Shown one piece after another: positions 14,633 through 26,984 of a stretch of 64,000 nt of DNA. Every line of letters starts with the position of its first letter. The first letter of the stretch is position 1. Under the pieces are notes generated by a model that had not been told where the DNA came from, made no database searches, and saw nothing but the letters and a program-made list of their open reading frames with translations. Source of the stretch: Bacillus australimaris (GTDB taxonomy: Bacteria > Bacillota > Bacilli > Bacillales > Bacillaceae); NCBI RefSeq assembly GCF_001307105.1, contig NZ_LGYN01000031.1, positions 1 to 64,000 of the forward strand, in the 5' to 3' direction. A program made the translations under genes and the position numbers.

Positions 14633-15924
14633 TCGAACGTTACGCACGACCAGAAATGTCAGCAATCTGGACAGAGGAAAACAAATTTAATGCATGGCTT
14701 GAAGTAGAAATTCTCGCTTGTGAAGCTTGGGCAGAACTTGGCGTGATTCCGAAAGAAGACGTTGTGACAATGCGCAAGAATGCAAGCTTTGATATTGGAC
14801 GTATTCTAGAGATTGAACAAGACACGCGCCACGACGTGGTTGCCTTTACGCGTGCTGTATCTGAATCTCTAGGAGAAGAAAGAAAGTGGGTTCATTACGG
14901 GTTAACTTCTACAGACGTAGTGGATACGGCGCTTTCATATTTATTAAAACAGGCGAACGATATCCTGCTCAAGGACATTGAGAGATTTGTTGACATACTA
15001 AAAGAAAAAGCAAAAGAGCACAAATATACCGTCATGATGGGCCGTACACACGGTGTACACGCTGAACCGACAACATTTGGCCTGAAGCTTGGTCTTTGGT
15101 ACGAAGAAATGAAGCGTAACCTAGAACGTTTTAAACAAGCAAAAGCCGGCATTGAATACGGTAAAATCTCTGGAGCTGTTGGCACATATGCGAACATCGA
15201 CCCGTTTGTTGAGCAATATGTATGTGAGAAACTTGGCATCAAAGCTGCACCAATTTCAACCCAAACCTTGCAGCGTGACCGCCACGCAGATTACATGGCA
15301 ACTCTTGCTTTAGTCGCAACAAGCATTGAAAAATTTGCTGTTGAGATCCGTGGTCTTCAAAAGAGTGAAACACGTGAAGTAGAAGAGTTCTTTGCAAAAG
15401 GTCAAAAAGGATCATCAGCAATGCCGCATAAGCGTAACCCAATCGGCTCTGAAAATATGACGGGAATTGCCCGCGTCATCCGTGGATATATGCTGACAGC
15501 TTATGAAAATGTGCCGCTTTGGCATGAGCGTGATATTTCTCATTCATCTGCTGAGCGCATCATTTTACCAGATGCAACGATTGCACTGAACTATATGCTG
15601 AACCGTTTCTCAAACATCGTGAAAAACTTGACTGTCTTCCCTGAGAATATGAAACGCAACATGGACCGCACACTTGGCTTAATTTACTCACAGCGTGTTC
15701 TTCTTGCATTAATTGATACAGGCATGGCACGTGAAGAGGCATATGACACGGTTCAACCAAAGGCGATGGAAGCGTGGGAGAAGCAAGTACCATTCCGTTC
15801 ATTAGTAGAAGCGGAAGAAAAAATCACATCACGCTTAACACCTGAACAAATCGCTGACTGCTTCGATTACAACTATCATTTGAAAAATGTCGATATGATT
15901 TTCGAACGTCTAGGTCTTGCGTAA
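14629..15924 (+). CDS. purB: Adenylosuccinate lyase PurB
   Basis: PurB (431 aa) removes fumarate from SAICAR and from adenylosuccinate, so it serves both the IMP pathway and AMP formation. The fumarase/aspartase-superfamily signature [11 protein letters not shown] is at residues 261-271, within the mobile catalytic loop. Earlier conserved blocks include [12 protein letters not shown] and [12 protein letters not shown], which carries a catalytic His. It starts in an ATGA overlap with purK and is followed by a 72-base gap before purC. Confidence 0.98.
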   Translation: MIERYARPEMSAIWTEENKFNAWLEVEILACEAWAELGVIPKEDVVTMRKNASFDIGRILEIEQDTRHDVVAFTRAVSESLGEERKWVHYGLTSTDVVDTALSYLLKQANDILLKDIERFVDILKEKAKEHKYTVMMGRTHGVHAEPTTFGLKLGLWYEEMKRNLERFKQAKAGIEYGKISGAVGTYANIDPFVEQYVCEKLGIKAAPISTQTLQRDRHADYMATLALVATSIEKFAVEIRGLQKSETREVEEFFAKGQKGSSAMPHKRNPIGSENMTGIARVIRGYMLTAYENVPLWHERDISHSSAERIILPDATIALNYMLNRFSNIVKNLTVFPENMKRNMDRTLGLIYSQRVLLALIDTGMAREEAYDTVQPKAMEAWEKQVPFRSLVEAEEKITSRLTPEQIADCFDYNYHLKNVDMIFERLGLA

Positions 15925-15933
15925 GAAATGGGC

Positions 15934-15950
15934 CGCCTGCTAGCCAGGCG
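15934..15950 (+). other. Small intergenic hairpin between purB and purC
   Basis: CGCCTG (15934-15939), loop CTAGC, CAGGCG (15945-15950). There is no T-run, so termination is unlikely; it may be a processing or stability element within the operon. Confidence 0.45.
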
Positions 15951-15996
15951 CCTAATCCTGAAAATTGCCAACATTCAAATTAGGAGGCCAACCTGA

Positions 15997-16719
15997 ATGA
16001 CTGCGAAACAAGAACTTCTCTACGAAGGCAAAGCGAAAAGAATCTATCAGACCGATGACGAGCATATTTTATATGTCGAATATAAAGACTCAGCTACAGC
16101 ATTTAACGGCGAAAAGAAAGCTGAAATTGAAGGAAAAGGCAGACTGAACAACGAGATTTCAAGCTTAATCTTTCAAATGCTACATGAAAAAGGGATCAAC
16201 AATCACTTTGTGAAACGCCTCTCTGAAACAGAACAGCTCATTCAAAAGGTACAGATTGTTCCGCTTGAAGTGGTTGTACGAAATGTGGTGGCAGGCAGCA
16301 TGTCAAAACGCCTCGGCATTCCAGAGGGAACGAAACTGGACACACCTTTGATTGAGTTTTACTACAAAGATGATGCACTCGGCGATCCGCTCATTACAGA
16401 AGATCATATTCGCATTTTACATGCAGCCACACCTGAACAGGTAGAGGAAATGAAACAGATCACAAGACAAGTGAATGAAGAATTAAAGCAAATCTTCTCA
16501 GACTGTCATGTGAATTTAATTGATTTCAAGCTTGAATTCGGAATAGATCACGAGAATCGTATTTTGCTAGCTGATGAGATTTCACCTGATACGTGCAGGC
16601 TTTGGGACAAAGATACAAACGAAAAGCTTGATAAAGACGTGTTCAGACGAAACCTGGGCGGCTTAACGAATGCATACGAAGAAATTTTCAAAAGACTTGG
16701 AGGCCATAAACATGTATAA
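15997..16719 (+). CDS. purC: SAICAR synthetase PurC
   Basis: PurC (240 aa) joins aspartate to CAIR using ATP. The N-terminal LYEGKAKRIYQTDDEHILYV, the PLEVVVRNVVAGSMSKRLGI block and LLADEISPDTCRLWD are the family signatures for ATP and substrate binding. TAGGAGG precedes the ATG. It overlaps the start of purS by eight bases. It is full length for the bacterial single-domain form. Confidence 0.98.
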   Translation: MTAKQELLYEGKAKRIYQTDDEHILYVEYKDSATAFNGEKKAEIEGKGRLNNEISSLIFQMLHEKGINNHFVKRLSETEQLIQKVQIVPLEVVVRNVVAGSMSKRLGIPEGTKLDTPLIEFYYKDDALGDPLITEDHIRILHAATPEQVEEMKQITRQVNEELKQIFSDCHVNLIDFKLEFGIDHENRILLADEISPDTCRLWDKDTNEKLDKDVFRRNLGGLTNAYEEIFKRLGGHKHV

Positions 16720-16966
16720 AGTGAAAATTTTTGTCAGCTTAAAAGAGAGCGTTCTTGATCCACAAGGAAGTGCCGTGCAGCACGCTTTGCACAGCATGTC
16801 TTATCAGGAAGTAAAGGATGTCCGTATCGGGAAATACATGGAGCTTGTCATTGAAAAATCAGATCGTGATTTAGACACAGTCGTCAAAGAAATGTGTGAA
16901 AAATTACTTGCCAACACGGTGATTGAAGATTACCGCTATGAGGTGGAGGAGGTTGTCGCACAGTGA
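16712..16966 (+). CDS. purS: FGAM synthase subunit PurS
   Basis: PurS is an 84-residue subunit of the three-part FGAM synthase (PurS-PurQ-PurL) found in Gram-positive bacteria. It begins [19 protein letters not shown] and continues with [20 protein letters not shown], the usual ferredoxin-like small fold. It bridges the glutaminase and synthase subunits. TTGGAGG precedes ATG 16712; an in-frame earlier start inside purC is rejected. Its stop overlaps the GTG of purQ. Confidence 0.97.
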   Translation: MYKVKIFVSLKESVLDPQGSAVQHALHSMSYQEVKDVRIGKYMELVIEKSDRDLDTVVKEMCEKLLANTVIEDYRYEVEEVVAQ

Positions 16967-17646
16967 AGTTTGCAGTGATCGTCTTGCCTGGCTCTAACTG
17001 TGATATCGATATGTACCATGCGATTCAAGATGAGCTGGGTGAACAAGTTGAATATGTATGGCACGACGAAACGAGTCTTGACGGATTTGACGGTGTACTC
17101 GTACCAGGCGGTTTCTCTTATGGGGATTACCTAAGATGCGGGGCGATTGCCCGCTTCTCGAACATCATGCCGGCGGTGAAAAAAGCGGCAGAGGAAGGAA
17201 AGCCTGTTCTTGGTGTTTGTAACGGGTTCCAAATTCTTCAGGAGCTTGGCATTCTTCCGGGTGCGATGAGACGAAATAAAGACTTGAAGTTTATCTGTCG
17301 ACCAGTTGAACTCATTGTAGAAAACAACGAAACGCAATTTACAAGCGGTTATCAAAAAGGCGAATCCATTACGATTCCTGTAGCGCACGGTGAAGGCAAC
17401 TTCTACTGTGATGAAGACACTTTAGCGAAGCTCATTGAACGCGGCCAAATCGCTTTCACTTACGGAGACGATATTAACGGCAGTGTGAATCGAATTGCAG
17501 GTGTAACGAATGAAGAGGGCAATGTACTCGGCATGATGCCGCACCCTGAGCGCGCGGTTGATTCATTACTAGGCAGCGCAGACGGACTTAAATTGTTTCA
17601 ATCTATCGTGAAAAATTGGAGGGACACTCATGTCACTACTGCTTGA
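16963..17646 (+). CDS. purQ: FGAM synthase glutaminase subunit PurQ
   Basis: PurQ (227 aa) is the class I glutaminase supplying ammonia to PurL. The nucleophile lies in GVCNGFQIL (Cys86) and the His/Glu pair in MPHPER (His194, Glu196). [20 protein letters not shown] is the oxyanion region. It starts with GTG inside the purS stop, and its end overlaps purL by 17 bases, consistent with assembly of a stoichiometric complex. Confidence 0.98.
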   Translation: MKFAVIVLPGSNCDIDMYHAIQDELGEQVEYVWHDETSLDGFDGVLVPGGFSYGDYLRCGAIARFSNIMPAVKKAAEEGKPVLGVCNGFQILQELGILPGAMRRNKDLKFICRPVELIVENNETQFTSGYQKGESITIPVAHGEGNFYCDEDTLAKLIERGQIAFTYGDDINGSVNRIAGVTNEEGNVLGMMPHPERAVDSLLGSADGLKLFQSIVKNWRDTHVTTA

Positions 17647-19861
17647 ACCAAGTCACAAGCAAATTAAAGAAGAGAAATTGTATCAGCAAATGGGATTGAG
17701 TGATGAAGAATTCGCTTTAATCGAATCCATTATTGGCAGGCTGCCAAACTACACAGAAACGGGTATTTTTTCTGTCATGTGGTCAGAGCATTGCAGTTAT
17801 AAAAACTCAAAGCCTGTTTTAAGCAAATTCCCGACAAAAGGAGATCATGTCCTTCAAGGTCCTGGGGAAGGCGCTGGAATCGTTGATATTGGAGACAACC
17901 AAGCGGTTGTATTTAAAATCGAATCACATAACCATCCATCTGCGATTGAACCGTATCAAGGAGCGGCGACAGGTGTCGGCGGAATTATCCGTGATGTATT
18001 CTCCATGGGTGCGCGTCCAATTGCTGTATTAAACTCTCTTCGTTTTGGTGAACTGACTTCACCGCGTGTGAAGTACTTGTTTGAAGAAGTAGTGGCAGGG
18101 ATCGCAGGCTATGGAAACTGTATCGGAATTCCAACAGTCGGCGGAGAGGTTCATTTTGATCAAAGCTATGAAGGCAATCCGCTCGTGAATGCGATGTGTG
18201 TTGGATTAATCAACCATGAAGACATCAAAAAAGGGCAGGCAAAAGGTGTTGGCAACACGGTTATGTACGTTGGTGCCAAAACGGGTCGTGACGGAATTCA
18301 CGGTGCAACATTTGCTTCTGAAGAATTTTCTGATGAATCAGAAGAAAAACGCTCAGCTGTTCAAGTCGGCGATCCATTCATGGAAAAGCTGCTGCTTGAA
18401 GCGTGCCTTGAAGTTATTAAAAACGATGCGCTCGTTGGGATTCAGGATATGGGAGCGGCTGGCTTAACAAGCTCAAGTGCGGAAATGGCGAGTAAAGCAG
18501 GGTCTGGTATTGAGATGAATCTAGATCTGATTCCGCAGCGTGAAACAGGCATGTCAGCATACGAAATGATGCTGTCTGAATCTCAAGAGAGAATGCTTTT
18601 GGTCATTGAAAAAGGCCGTGAACAAGAAATCATTGATATTTTTGAAAAATACGATCTTGAAGCGGTATCAGTTGGTCATGTGACAGACGATAAAATGCTT
18701 CGTTTACTTCATCAAGGTGAAGTGGTTTGTGAGCTTCCTGTCGACGCTCTTGCAGAAGAAGCGCCGGTTTATCACAAGCCGTCAAGTGAGCCTGCATACT
18801 ATCGTGAGTTTTTAGAAACAAAAGTTGAAGCACCTGCTATCACAGATGCAGCCGAAACGTTAAAGCAGCTCCTTCAGCAGCCAACGATCGCAAGTAAAGA
18901 ATGGGTTTATGATCAATATGACTACATGGTTCGGACAAATACAGTCGTTGCACCGGGCTCTGATGCGGGCGTTTTAAGAATCCGTGGAACGAAAAAAGCC
19001 CTTGCGATGACAACAGATTGTAACGCACGTTATCTCTATCTTGATCCAGAGGTCGGCGGGAAAATCGCAGTCGCAGAAGCAGCACGTAACATTGTGTGCT
19101 CAGGGGCTCGACCGCTTGCAGTGACAGATAACCTAAACTTCGGTAACCCAGAGAAACCAGAAATTTTCTGGCAAATTGAAAAATCTGCTGACGGAATTAG
19201 CGAAGCATGCCGCACGCTAAGCACACCGGTTATCGGTGGGAACGTCTCTTTATATAACGAATCAAATGGAACAGCGATTTACCCAACACCTGTCATTGGG
19301 ATGGTTGGTTTGGTTGAAGATACAGCTCATATTACGACGCAGTCGTTCCAGCAGGCTGGCGATGTGATTTTCGTCATTGGTGAAACGAAGGAAGAATTCG
19401 CAGGCAGTGAGCTTCAAAAGATGACAGAAGGCCGTATTTACGGAAAAGCACCAGAAATTGATTTGGATGTAGAGCTCACACGTCAGGAAGCACTTCTTGC
19501 TGCCATTCAAAACGGACTTGTTCAATCCGCACATGATGTGTCTGAAGGTGGTCTTGGTGTAGCACTTGCTGAGAGTACATTTGGAACAGACGGTCTTGGC
19601 GCTCATATCCAAATTGATTTAAACAGCGAAGCTTCATTATTCAGTGAAACACAGTCACGCTTTGTTGTCACAGTGAAACCAGAGCACCGCGAAGCGTTTG
19701 CTGCGGCTGTCAAAGATGCAAAAGAAGTTGGAACGGTGACAAATGATGGTGTATTCACCGTCAAAAATCAAGAAGGACAACAATGGATTCATGCAGCGGT
19801 TAATGAACTTGAACGCGCATGGAAAGGAGCGATCCCATGCTTGCTGAAATCAGAGGCTTAA
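17630..19861 (+). CDS. purL: FGAM synthase large subunit PurL
   Basis: PurL (743 aa) is the small-type FGAM synthase subunit, without a fused glutaminase, using ATP and ammonia from PurQ to convert FGAR to FGAM. Conserved blocks include [35 protein letters not shown] and [16 protein letters not shown] in the N-terminal half and [20 protein letters not shown] in the second repeat. The length is normal. Its last 25 bases overlap purF. Confidence 0.98.
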   Translation: MSLLLEPSHKQIKEEKLYQQMGLSDEEFALIESIIGRLPNYTETGIFSVMWSEHCSYKNSKPVLSKFPTKGDHVLQGPGEGAGIVDIGDNQAVVFKIESHNHPSAIEPYQGAATGVGGIIRDVFSMGARPIAVLNSLRFGELTSPRVKYLFEEVVAGIAGYGNCIGIPTVGGEVHFDQSYEGNPLVNAMCVGLINHEDIKKGQAKGVGNTVMYVGAKTGRDGIHGATFASEEFSDESEEKRSAVQVGDPFMEKLLLEACLEVIKNDALVGIQDMGAAGLTSSSAEMASKAGSGIEMNLDLIPQRETGMSAYEMMLSESQERMLLVIEKGREQEIIDIFEKYDLEAVSVGHVTDDKMLRLLHQGEVVCELPVDALAEEAPVYHKPSSEPAYYREFLETKVEAPAITDAAETLKQLLQQPTIASKEWVYDQYDYMVRTNTVVAPGSDAGVLRIRGTKKALAMTTDCNARYLYLDPEVGGKIAVAEAARNIVCSGARPLAVTDNLNFGNPEKPEIFWQIEKSADGISEACRTLSTPVIGGNVSLYNESNGTAIYPTPVIGMVGLVEDTAHITTQSFQQAGDVIFVIGETKEEFAGSELQKMTEGRIYGKAPEIDLDVELTRQEALLAAIQNGLVQSAHDVSEGGLGVALAESTFGTDGLGAHIQIDLNSEASLFSETQSRFVVTVKPEHREAFAAAVKDAKEVGTVTNDGVFTVKNQEGQQWIHAAVNELERAWKGAIPCLLKSEA

Positions 19862-21267
19862 ACGAAGAGTGTGGCGTCTTTGGGGTTTGGGGACACGAAG
19901 AAGCCCCGCAAATCACATATTACGGGTTGCATAGCCTTCAGCACCGAGGACAAGAGGGTGCGGGAATCATTGCAACAGATGGTGAAAACCTGACGGCACA
20001 TAAAGGCCTTGGACTGATTACGGAAGTCTTTCAAAACGGTGAGCTAAAGGATTTGAAAGGAAAAGGGGCGATCGGTCACGTTCGGTATGCGACAGCAGGC
20101 GGAGGCGGCTTTGAAAATGTGCAGCCCCTCTTCTTCCGCTCGCAAAACAACGGCAGTCTTGCCCTTGCTCATAATGGGAATTTAGTGAATGCAACGCAAT
20201 TAAAGCAGCAGCTAGAGAACCAAGGGAGTATTTTCCAGACGTCTTCTGACACTGAAGTACTGGCTCATTTGATTAAGCGCAGCGGGTATGTTGAATTGAA
20301 AGAGCAGATCAAAAATGCTCTGTCTATGCTTAAAGGAGCATATGCTTTCTTAATTATGACGGAAACAGAAATGATTGTGGCTCTTGATCCGAACGGCTTA
20401 CGTCCACTTTCACTTGGTATGCTTGGGGACGCTTATGTCGTTGCTTCTGAAACATGTGCATTTGATGTTGTCGGCGCCACGTATTTACGAGATGTGGAGC
20501 CTGGCGAAATGCTGATCATTAATGATGAAGGCCTCAAATCAGAGCGCTTCTCCATGAGCATTAACCGTAGCATGTGCAGCATGGAATACATTTATTTCTC
20601 AAGACCTGACAGCAATATCAACGGCATCAATGTGCATAGTGCGAGAAAGAATCTTGGCAAAAAGCTTGCCGAAGAAGCGCATGTTGAAGCAGATGTTGTG
20701 ACAGGTGTACCAGATTCAAGTATTTCTGCAGCGATTGGATATGCGGAAGCAACAGGTATTCCGTATGAGCTTGGTTTAATTAAAAACCGTTATGTCGGCC
20801 GGACCTTTATCCAGCCGTCACAAGCATTGCGTGAGCAGGGCGTACGTATGAAGCTGTCTGCTGTGCGCGGTGTCGTCGAAGGAAAGCGTGTTGTCATGGT
20901 GGATGATTCCATCGTACGGGGAACAACGAGCCGCCGTATTGTGACGATGCTAAGAGAAGCGGGTGCGACGGAAGTTCATGTACGCATTAGTTCACCGCCA
21001 ATTGCACATCCGTGTTTTTATGGAATTGATACGTCCACACATGAAGAGCTGATTGCTTCTTCTCATTCAGTGGAAGAAATTAGACAGGAAATCGGTGCAG
21101 ACTCTATTGCCTTTTTATCTGTAGACGGTTTAATGGACGGGATTGGCAGGAAGTATGATGATCCGCAGCGCGGTCAATGCTTAGCGTGCTTTACTGGAAA
21201 ATACCCGACTGAAATTTATGAAGATACTGTTCTTCCTCATGTGAAGGAAACAGTTCTGACGAAATAA
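19837..21267 (+). CDS. purF: Amidophosphoribosyltransferase PurF
   Basis: PurF (476 aa) makes phosphoribosylamine from PRPP and glutamine, the first committed step. The precursor begins [11 protein letters not shown] followed by CGVFG, so Cys12 becomes the N-terminal nucleophile after removal of an 11-residue propeptide. The PRPP loop is [17 protein letters not shown], and [10 protein letters not shown] near the C-terminus supplies cysteines of the 4Fe-4S cluster seen in the B. subtilis enzyme. AAAGGAG precedes ATG 19837, inside the end of purL. Confidence 0.98.
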   Translation: MLAEIRGLNEECGVFGVWGHEEAPQITYYGLHSLQHRGQEGAGIIATDGENLTAHKGLGLITEVFQNGELKDLKGKGAIGHVRYATAGGGGFENVQPLFFRSQNNGSLALAHNGNLVNATQLKQQLENQGSIFQTSSDTEVLAHLIKRSGYVELKEQIKNALSMLKGAYAFLIMTETEMIVALDPNGLRPLSLGMLGDAYVVASETCAFDVVGATYLRDVEPGEMLIINDEGLKSERFSMSINRSMCSMEYIYFSRPDSNINGINVHSARKNLGKKLAEEAHVEADVVTGVPDSSISAAIGYAEATGIPYELGLIKNRYVGRTFIQPSQALREQGVRMKLSAVRGVVEGKRVVMVDDSIVRGTTSRRIVTMLREAGATEVHVRISSPPIAHPCFYGIDTSTHEELIASSHSVEEIRQEIGADSIAFLSVDGLMDGIGRKYDDPQRGQCLACFTGKYPTEIYEDTVLPHVKETVLTK

Positions 21268-21277
21268 TCGAATAAAG

Positions 21278-21313
21278 GAGCAGCAGTCAAGGTGATTTGA
21301 TATGCTGCTCTTT
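21278..21313 (+). terminator. Weak hairpin between purF and purM
   Basis: GAGCAGCA (21278-21285) pairs with TGCTGCTC (21303-21310) with a 17-base loop and only three T. It could cause partial termination or protect the upstream mRNA rather than end the operon, since purM has no promoter of its own that I can see. Confidence 0.5.
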
Positions 21314-21363
21314 CATTCTGCCGAAAATAAATGGAAGAGAAGCAGCCAAAAGGAGTGAATGGG

Positions 21364-22404
21364 ATGTCAGAAGCATATAAAAACGCCGGTGTCGACATCG
21401 AAGCAGGATACGAAGCCGTCAAACGAATGAAAACACACGTAGAACGTACAAAACGAGCAGGTGTCATGGGCGCTCTAGGTGGATTTGGCGGGATGTTTGA
21501 TTTATCAGAGCTGCCATATAAAAAGCCCGTTCTTGTTTCAGGAACAGATGGTGTCGGAACGAAATTGAAGCTTGCCTTTTTAATGGATCAACACGATACG
21601 ATCGGCGTAGATGCCGTGGCGATGTGTGTGAACGATGTGCTGGCACAAGGGGCAGAGCCGCTCTTTTTCTTAGATTACTTAGCAGTCGGCAAAGCAGATC
21701 CTGTGAAAATTGAATCAATCGTTAAAGGTGTGGCTGATGGCTGTGAGCAGTCTGGTTCAGCGCTTGTCGGCGGAGAGACAGCAGAAATGCCGGGTCTTTA
21801 CACAGAAGATGAATATGATATTGCTGGTTTTTCTGTAGGTGTCGTTGAAAAGGATGAAATCGTGACAGGAGACAGCATCAAAGAAGGACACTTGCTTATT
21901 GGACTCAGCTCAAGTGGAATTCATAGCAATGGATACTCTCTCGTTCGTAAAGTATTGCTGGAAGACGCTGGTCTGGACCTGCATCAAACGTACGAGCCTT
22001 TTACAAGACCGCTTGGAGAAGAGCTTCTTGAACCGACGAAAATTTATGTAAAGCCCGTCCTTAAACAAGTGAAAGCCGGCAAGATTGATGGCATGGCACA
22101 TGTAACAGGCGGCGGCTTTATTGAAAATTTACCACGTATGCTGCCTGAAGGGCTTGGTGTTGAGATTGATAACGGCTCATGGCCAGTACCGCCAATTTTC
22201 TCTTTTATTCAAGAAAAAGGTCTGCTGAAGGCAGAAGAGATGTTCAATGTGTTTAATATGGGCATTGGTTTTGTTTTAGCGGTAAAAGAGGATGATCTTG
22301 TCGAAGTGATCAGAGGACTTGAACAAGATGGCGAGAAAGCCTTTCTCATCGGTCGTGTTCAAAAAGGCGAAGGTGTCACATTCGGCGGTGGAAGCCTCTC
22401 ATGA
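21364..22404 (+). CDS. purM: Phosphoribosylformylglycinamidine cyclo-ligase PurM
   Basis: PurM (346 aa) closes the imidazole ring, making AIR from FGAM with [21 protein letters not shown] and [14 protein letters not shown] are characteristic of the PurM/PurL ATP-binding fold. ATG 21364 follows AAGGAG, and a frame beginning 11 codons earlier lacks a ribosome site. It ends in an ATGA overlap with purN. Confidence 0.98.
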   Translation: MSEAYKNAGVDIEAGYEAVKRMKTHVERTKRAGVMGALGGFGGMFDLSELPYKKPVLVSGTDGVGTKLKLAFLMDQHDTIGVDAVAMCVNDVLAQGAEPLFFLDYLAVGKADPVKIESIVKGVADGCEQSGSALVGGETAEMPGLYTEDEYDIAGFSVGVVEKDEIVTGDSIKEGHLLIGLSSSGIHSNGYSLVRKVLLEDAGLDLHQTYEPFTRPLGEELLEPTKIYVKPVLKQVKAGKIDGMAHVTGGGFIENLPRMLPEGLGVEIDNGSWPVPPIFSFIQEKGLLKAEEMFNVFNMGIGFVLAVKEDDLVEVIRGLEQDGEKAFLIGRVQKGEGVTFGGGSLS

Positions 22405-22970
22405 AGAAGTTTGCGATCTTCGCCTCTGGAAGCGGGACGAATTTTCAAGCCATTATTGATACATTAAAAGAAGAACAGTGGCAGGCAGAGGCCGCCATTG
22501 TGATTTGTGATAAACCGGGTGCAAAGGTGCTGGAGCGTGCTGAGAAAGAGGGCATTCCCTCCTTTGCATTTACCCCGAAGGCTTTTCCGAATAAAGCCGC
22601 TTTCGAACAAACGATCATTGAACAGCTTAGACTTCATGAAGTGGAATGGGTTTTCCTTGCTGGGTATATGAGGTTGATCGGTCCGACATTACTTGAAGCA
22701 TTCAGAGGGAAAATTGTGAATATCCATCCGTCTTTGCTGCCAGCCTTCCCAGGGCTTGATGCCATTGGACAAGCCTATCAAGCTGGCGTCAGAGTGGCAG
22801 GTATCACCGTCCATTTTGTCGACGAAGGCATGGATACAGGTCCGATTATTGACCAAGCGTCCATTTACATCGAACAAGGGGAAGAGCTTGAATCGATTGA
22901 AAAAAGAATGCATGAACTAGAACACACACTATATCCAAAAGTGATCAAATCACTTTTAGAATTATCTTAA
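22401..22970 (+). CDS. purN: Phosphoribosylglycinamide formyltransferase PurN
   Basis: PurN (189 aa) transfers formyl from 10-formyl-THF to GAR. It starts [19 protein letters not shown] (phosphate loop). The catalytic Asn and His are in [15 protein letters not shown] (Asn107, His109), and the Asp lies in [16 protein letters not shown]. Translation is coupled to purM. It is close to the normal length. Confidence 0.97.
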   Translation: MKKFAIFASGSGTNFQAIIDTLKEEQWQAEAAIVICDKPGAKVLERAEKEGIPSFAFTPKAFPNKAAFEQTIIEQLRLHEVEWVFLAGYMRLIGPTLLEAFRGKIVNIHPSLLPAFPGLDAIGQAYQAGVRVAGITVHFVDEGMDTGPIIDQASIYIEQGEELESIEKRMHELEHTLYPKVIKSLLELS

Positions 22971-22985
22971 TGAGGTGACGAAGGC

Positions 22986-24524
22986 ATGACAATCAAACGC
23001 GCATTAATCAGTGTTTCCGATAAAACAAATCTAGTACCTTTTGTGAAAGAACTAACAGAACTTGGTGTTGAAGTCATTTCAACTGGAGGTACACACAAAC
23101 TTCTTCAAGAGAACGGCATTGATGTCATTGGGATTTCTGAAGTGACTGGATTCCCTGAAATCATGGACGGACGTCTCAAAACACTTCACCCAAACATTCA
23201 TGGTGGACTATTGGCAGTGAGAGAAAACGAAGATCATATGGCACAGATTGAAAAGCATGGTATTCAGCCAATTGACCTTGTTGTCGTGAATCTCTATCCA
23301 TTCAAAGAAACAATTTCAAAAGACGATGTGACGTATGAAGAAGCGATTGAAAACATTGATATTGGCGGACCAGGAATGCTTCGTGCAGCATCTAAAAACC
23401 ATCAAGACGTAACAGTAATTGTCGATCCTCGTGATTATGATACAGTCGTTCAGCAAATCAAAGAAGGCGGCGTGTCATTAGAGAAAAAACGAGAGCTTGC
23501 AGCAAAGGTATTCCGTCATACGGCGGCTTACGATGCGTTGATTGCGGATTACTTAACGAACTTTGTTGGTGAAACAGAGCCAGAACAATTCACTGTCACG
23601 TTTGAGAAAAAACAATCCCTTCGTTATGGAGAAAACCCGCACCAAGCGGCGACTTTCTATGAAAATGCTCTTCCAAGCAAAGGTTCGTTGGCTACTGCAA
23701 AGCAATTACATGGAAAAGAGCTTTCCTACAACAATATCAAAGATGCAGATGCCGCTCTTCAAATTGTGCGTGAATTCTCCGAGCCAGCAGCTGTTGCTGT
23801 AAAGCATATGAACCCATGCGGCGTTGGTACAGGAGAAACGATTGCAGAAGCATTTGACCGTGCATTCAAAGCAGATGAAACCTCTATTTTTGGCGGCATT
23901 GTGGCACTTAACCGTGAAGTAGACAAGCAAACGGCTGAAGCTCTGCATACGATTTTCTTAGAAATTGTCATTGCCCCATCCTTTAGCCAAGAAGCACTTG
24001 ATGTGTTAACAGCGAAAAAGAATCTTCGTTTATTAACACTAGATGTAGAAGCGGATCTCGGGAAAAAAGAAAAGCAACTGACAAGTGTCCATGGCGGATT
24101 GCTCGTTCAGGATATCGACACGTACGGCTTAGAGGAAGCAACGATTTCGATCCCGACGAAGAGAGAACCGACTGAAGACGAATGGAAAGACTTAAAGCTC
24201 GCTTGGAAAGTCGTCAAGCATGTGAAATCAAATGCGATCGTTTTAGCAAAGGATCAAATGACAGCAGGTATTGGTGCAGGTCAAATGAACCGTGTCGGCT
24301 CAGCGAACATTGCGATTGAGCAAGCAGGTGAAAAAGCAAAAGGAAGTGCACTAGGCTCTGATGCATTTTTCCCAATGGGCGATACGGTGGAAGCTGCTGC
24401 GAAGGCAGGCGTCACAGCAATCATTCAGCCAGGCGGTTCCATTCGTGATGAAGAATCGATTCAAAAGGCAGATGAATACGGCATTGCCATGGTCTTCACT
24501 GGCGTTAGACATTTCAAACATTAA
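22986..24524 (+). CDS. purH: Bifunctional AICAR transformylase/IMP cyclohydrolase PurH
   Basis: PurH (512 aa) performs the last two steps to IMP. The N-terminal cyclohydrolase is an MGS-like fold ([39 protein letters not shown]). The C-terminal transformylase has [14 protein letters not shown] and [19 protein letters not shown], whose Lys-His pair is catalytic. GAGGTGACG precedes the ATG; only 15 bases separate it from purN and 12 from purD. Confidence 0.98.
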   Translation: MTIKRALISVSDKTNLVPFVKELTELGVEVISTGGTHKLLQENGIDVIGISEVTGFPEIMDGRLKTLHPNIHGGLLAVRENEDHMAQIEKHGIQPIDLVVVNLYPFKETISKDDVTYEEAIENIDIGGPGMLRAASKNHQDVTVIVDPRDYDTVVQQIKEGGVSLEKKRELAAKVFRHTAAYDALIADYLTNFVGETEPEQFTVTFEKKQSLRYGENPHQAATFYENALPSKGSLATAKQLHGKELSYNNIKDADAALQIVREFSEPAAVAVKHMNPCGVGTGETIAEAFDRAFKADETSIFGGIVALNREVDKQTAEALHTIFLEIVIAPSFSQEALDVLTAKKNLRLLTLDVEADLGKKEKQLTSVHGGLLVQDIDTYGLEEATISIPTKREPTEDEWKDLKLAWKVVKHVKSNAIVLAKDQMTAGIGAGQMNRVGSANIAIEQAGEKAKGSALGSDAFFPMGDTVEAAAKAGVTAIIQPGGSIRDEESIQKADEYGIAMVFTGVRHFKH

Positions 24525-25811
<1,287 letters not shown>

Positions 25812-25814
25812 TTA

Positions 25815-25855
25815 AAACACCTTTCTATCTGACGAGATGGAAAGGTGTTTTTTGT
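25815..25855 (+). terminator. Terminator of the pur operon
   Basis: AAACACCTTTCTATC (25815-25829) pairs with GATGGAAAGGTGTTT (25836-25850) with one G-U pair, a six-base loop and a trailing T-run. Confidence 0.93.
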
Positions 25856-25922
25856 TCGTGAGAAGGGATGATGCGCGAATAAGAAGAAGTAGTATGGGAT
25901 TGCAGATGAATTGGGAGGAAAC

Positions 25923-26117
25923 ATGGAAATCAAAGCATTTATGATCTTTACAATCGTCATACTCACTTGATTTTTAATTTCTATAAATCACATTATGTAT
26001 GTGGCAATCAAGCAAAAGAGAATCAGAAAGGGTTCAGCCATTAGTTATATGATACTTTCAATTTTTTCTGGCATCGCTATTTCTTCATTTCTAATTTGGA
26101 AGTTCTTTATTAGCTGA
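25923..26117 (+). pseudogene. Small membrane protein gene interrupted by in-frame TGA at codon 16
   Basis: GGGAGG stands four bases before ATG 25923. The frame reads MEIKAFMIFTIVILT, then TGA (25968-25970), then continues without further stops for 48 codons (FLISINHIMYVAIKQKRIRK through SFLIWKFFIS) to TGA 26115. Together this is a coherent 64-residue protein with two membrane helices flanking a basic loop. TGG to TGA at codon 16 would explain it. It could be a recent nonsense mutation, a sequence error, or a gene using an internal start such as ATG in frame near 25995. Confidence 0.6.
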
Positions 26118-26138
26118 TTCATAAGAGAGGATGAGTGT

Positions 26139-26984
26139 ATGGTGCAATTGAAGAAACTTGCAAACGAGCGTTTTTCTGCTTTGATCTGTATGGATTCATT
26201 TAATGAGCGAATTCGTTTAGATGATTACAGCGGCAGGGTGCAGGATGTGATTCAGTCTGTTCTTCAGGAAGCGGCGGACTGCAAGGCTTCTAAGGTTATT
26301 GTAAAAGTCAGGCGTGAGCATATGCCTCTTTTTTTAGAAAAAGGCTTTCGGCTTGAAGGCGTGTTTTCTCATTATTTTCTTGGAAGTGATGCGTATGGCA
26401 TGTCACTCTTTCTGACGGAGGATCGAATGAACAGCCCGTATTGGCTGAAGGAAGATGAGATCGTCTCAACCATTCAAGCGAAGCAGATTAAAAAAGACCA
26501 AGGCACTTGGCAGGATGAGTATGTGATGAGGAAAGCGGATACGCAGGATATTCACAAGCTGGCAAAGCTCTATGATACCGTCTTTGAAACGTATCCTACG
26601 CCAATGAATGAGCCAGATTACATCCAAAAGGTGATGGAGGAAGGGACGGTTTTTTATGCCGTTGAACATGACGGGCATATTGTGAGTGCAGCATCCGCTG
26701 AAATCAATGCGCCGTATGGTCATGCGGAATTAACAGATTGTGCAACCCTTCCATCATATAGAAAACTAGGATTCATGCATCATTTGATTCTAGCACTCGA
26801 AAAGGAACTTCAATCCATGCACATTTATGTCTTTTATTCTCTCGCACGTGCACTGTCCTATGGAATGAATCAAGTGTTTTATCAGCTCGGCTATACGTAT
26901 ACCGGGCGCTTCCAAAATAATTGCTATATTTTTGACAAAATTGAAGATATGAATCTATGGGTGAAAACGCCGAATGAATCATGA
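26139..26984 (+). CDS. yodP: Beta-lysine N-acetyltransferase-like protein YodP/AblB
   Basis: The 281-residue protein has a YodP-type N-terminal half (RIRLDDYSGRVQDVIQSVLQ, EGVFSHYFLGSDAYGMSLFL) and a C-terminal GNAT domain (about 130-275: RKADTQDIHKLAKLYDTVFE, ELTDCATLPSYRKLGFMHHL). The AblB/YodP family acetylates beta-lysine made by lysine 2,3-aminomutase; in B. subtilis it is the second gene of kamA-yodPQRST. Here kamA is not upstream. The 3' end overlaps the convergent pucR-like gene by six bases, with no terminator between. Confidence 0.85.
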   Translation: MVQLKKLANERFSALICMDSFNERIRLDDYSGRVQDVIQSVLQEAADCKASKVIVKVRREHMPLFLEKGFRLEGVFSHYFLGSDAYGMSLFLTEDRMNSPYWLKEDEIVSTIQAKQIKKDQGTWQDEYVMRKADTQDIHKLAKLYDTVFETYPTPMNEPDYIQKVMEEGTVFYAVEHDGHIVSAASAEINAPYGHAELTDCATLPSYRKLGFMHHLILALEKELQSMHIYVFYSLARALSYGMNQVFYQLGYTYTGRFQNNCYIFDKIEDMNLWVKTPNES

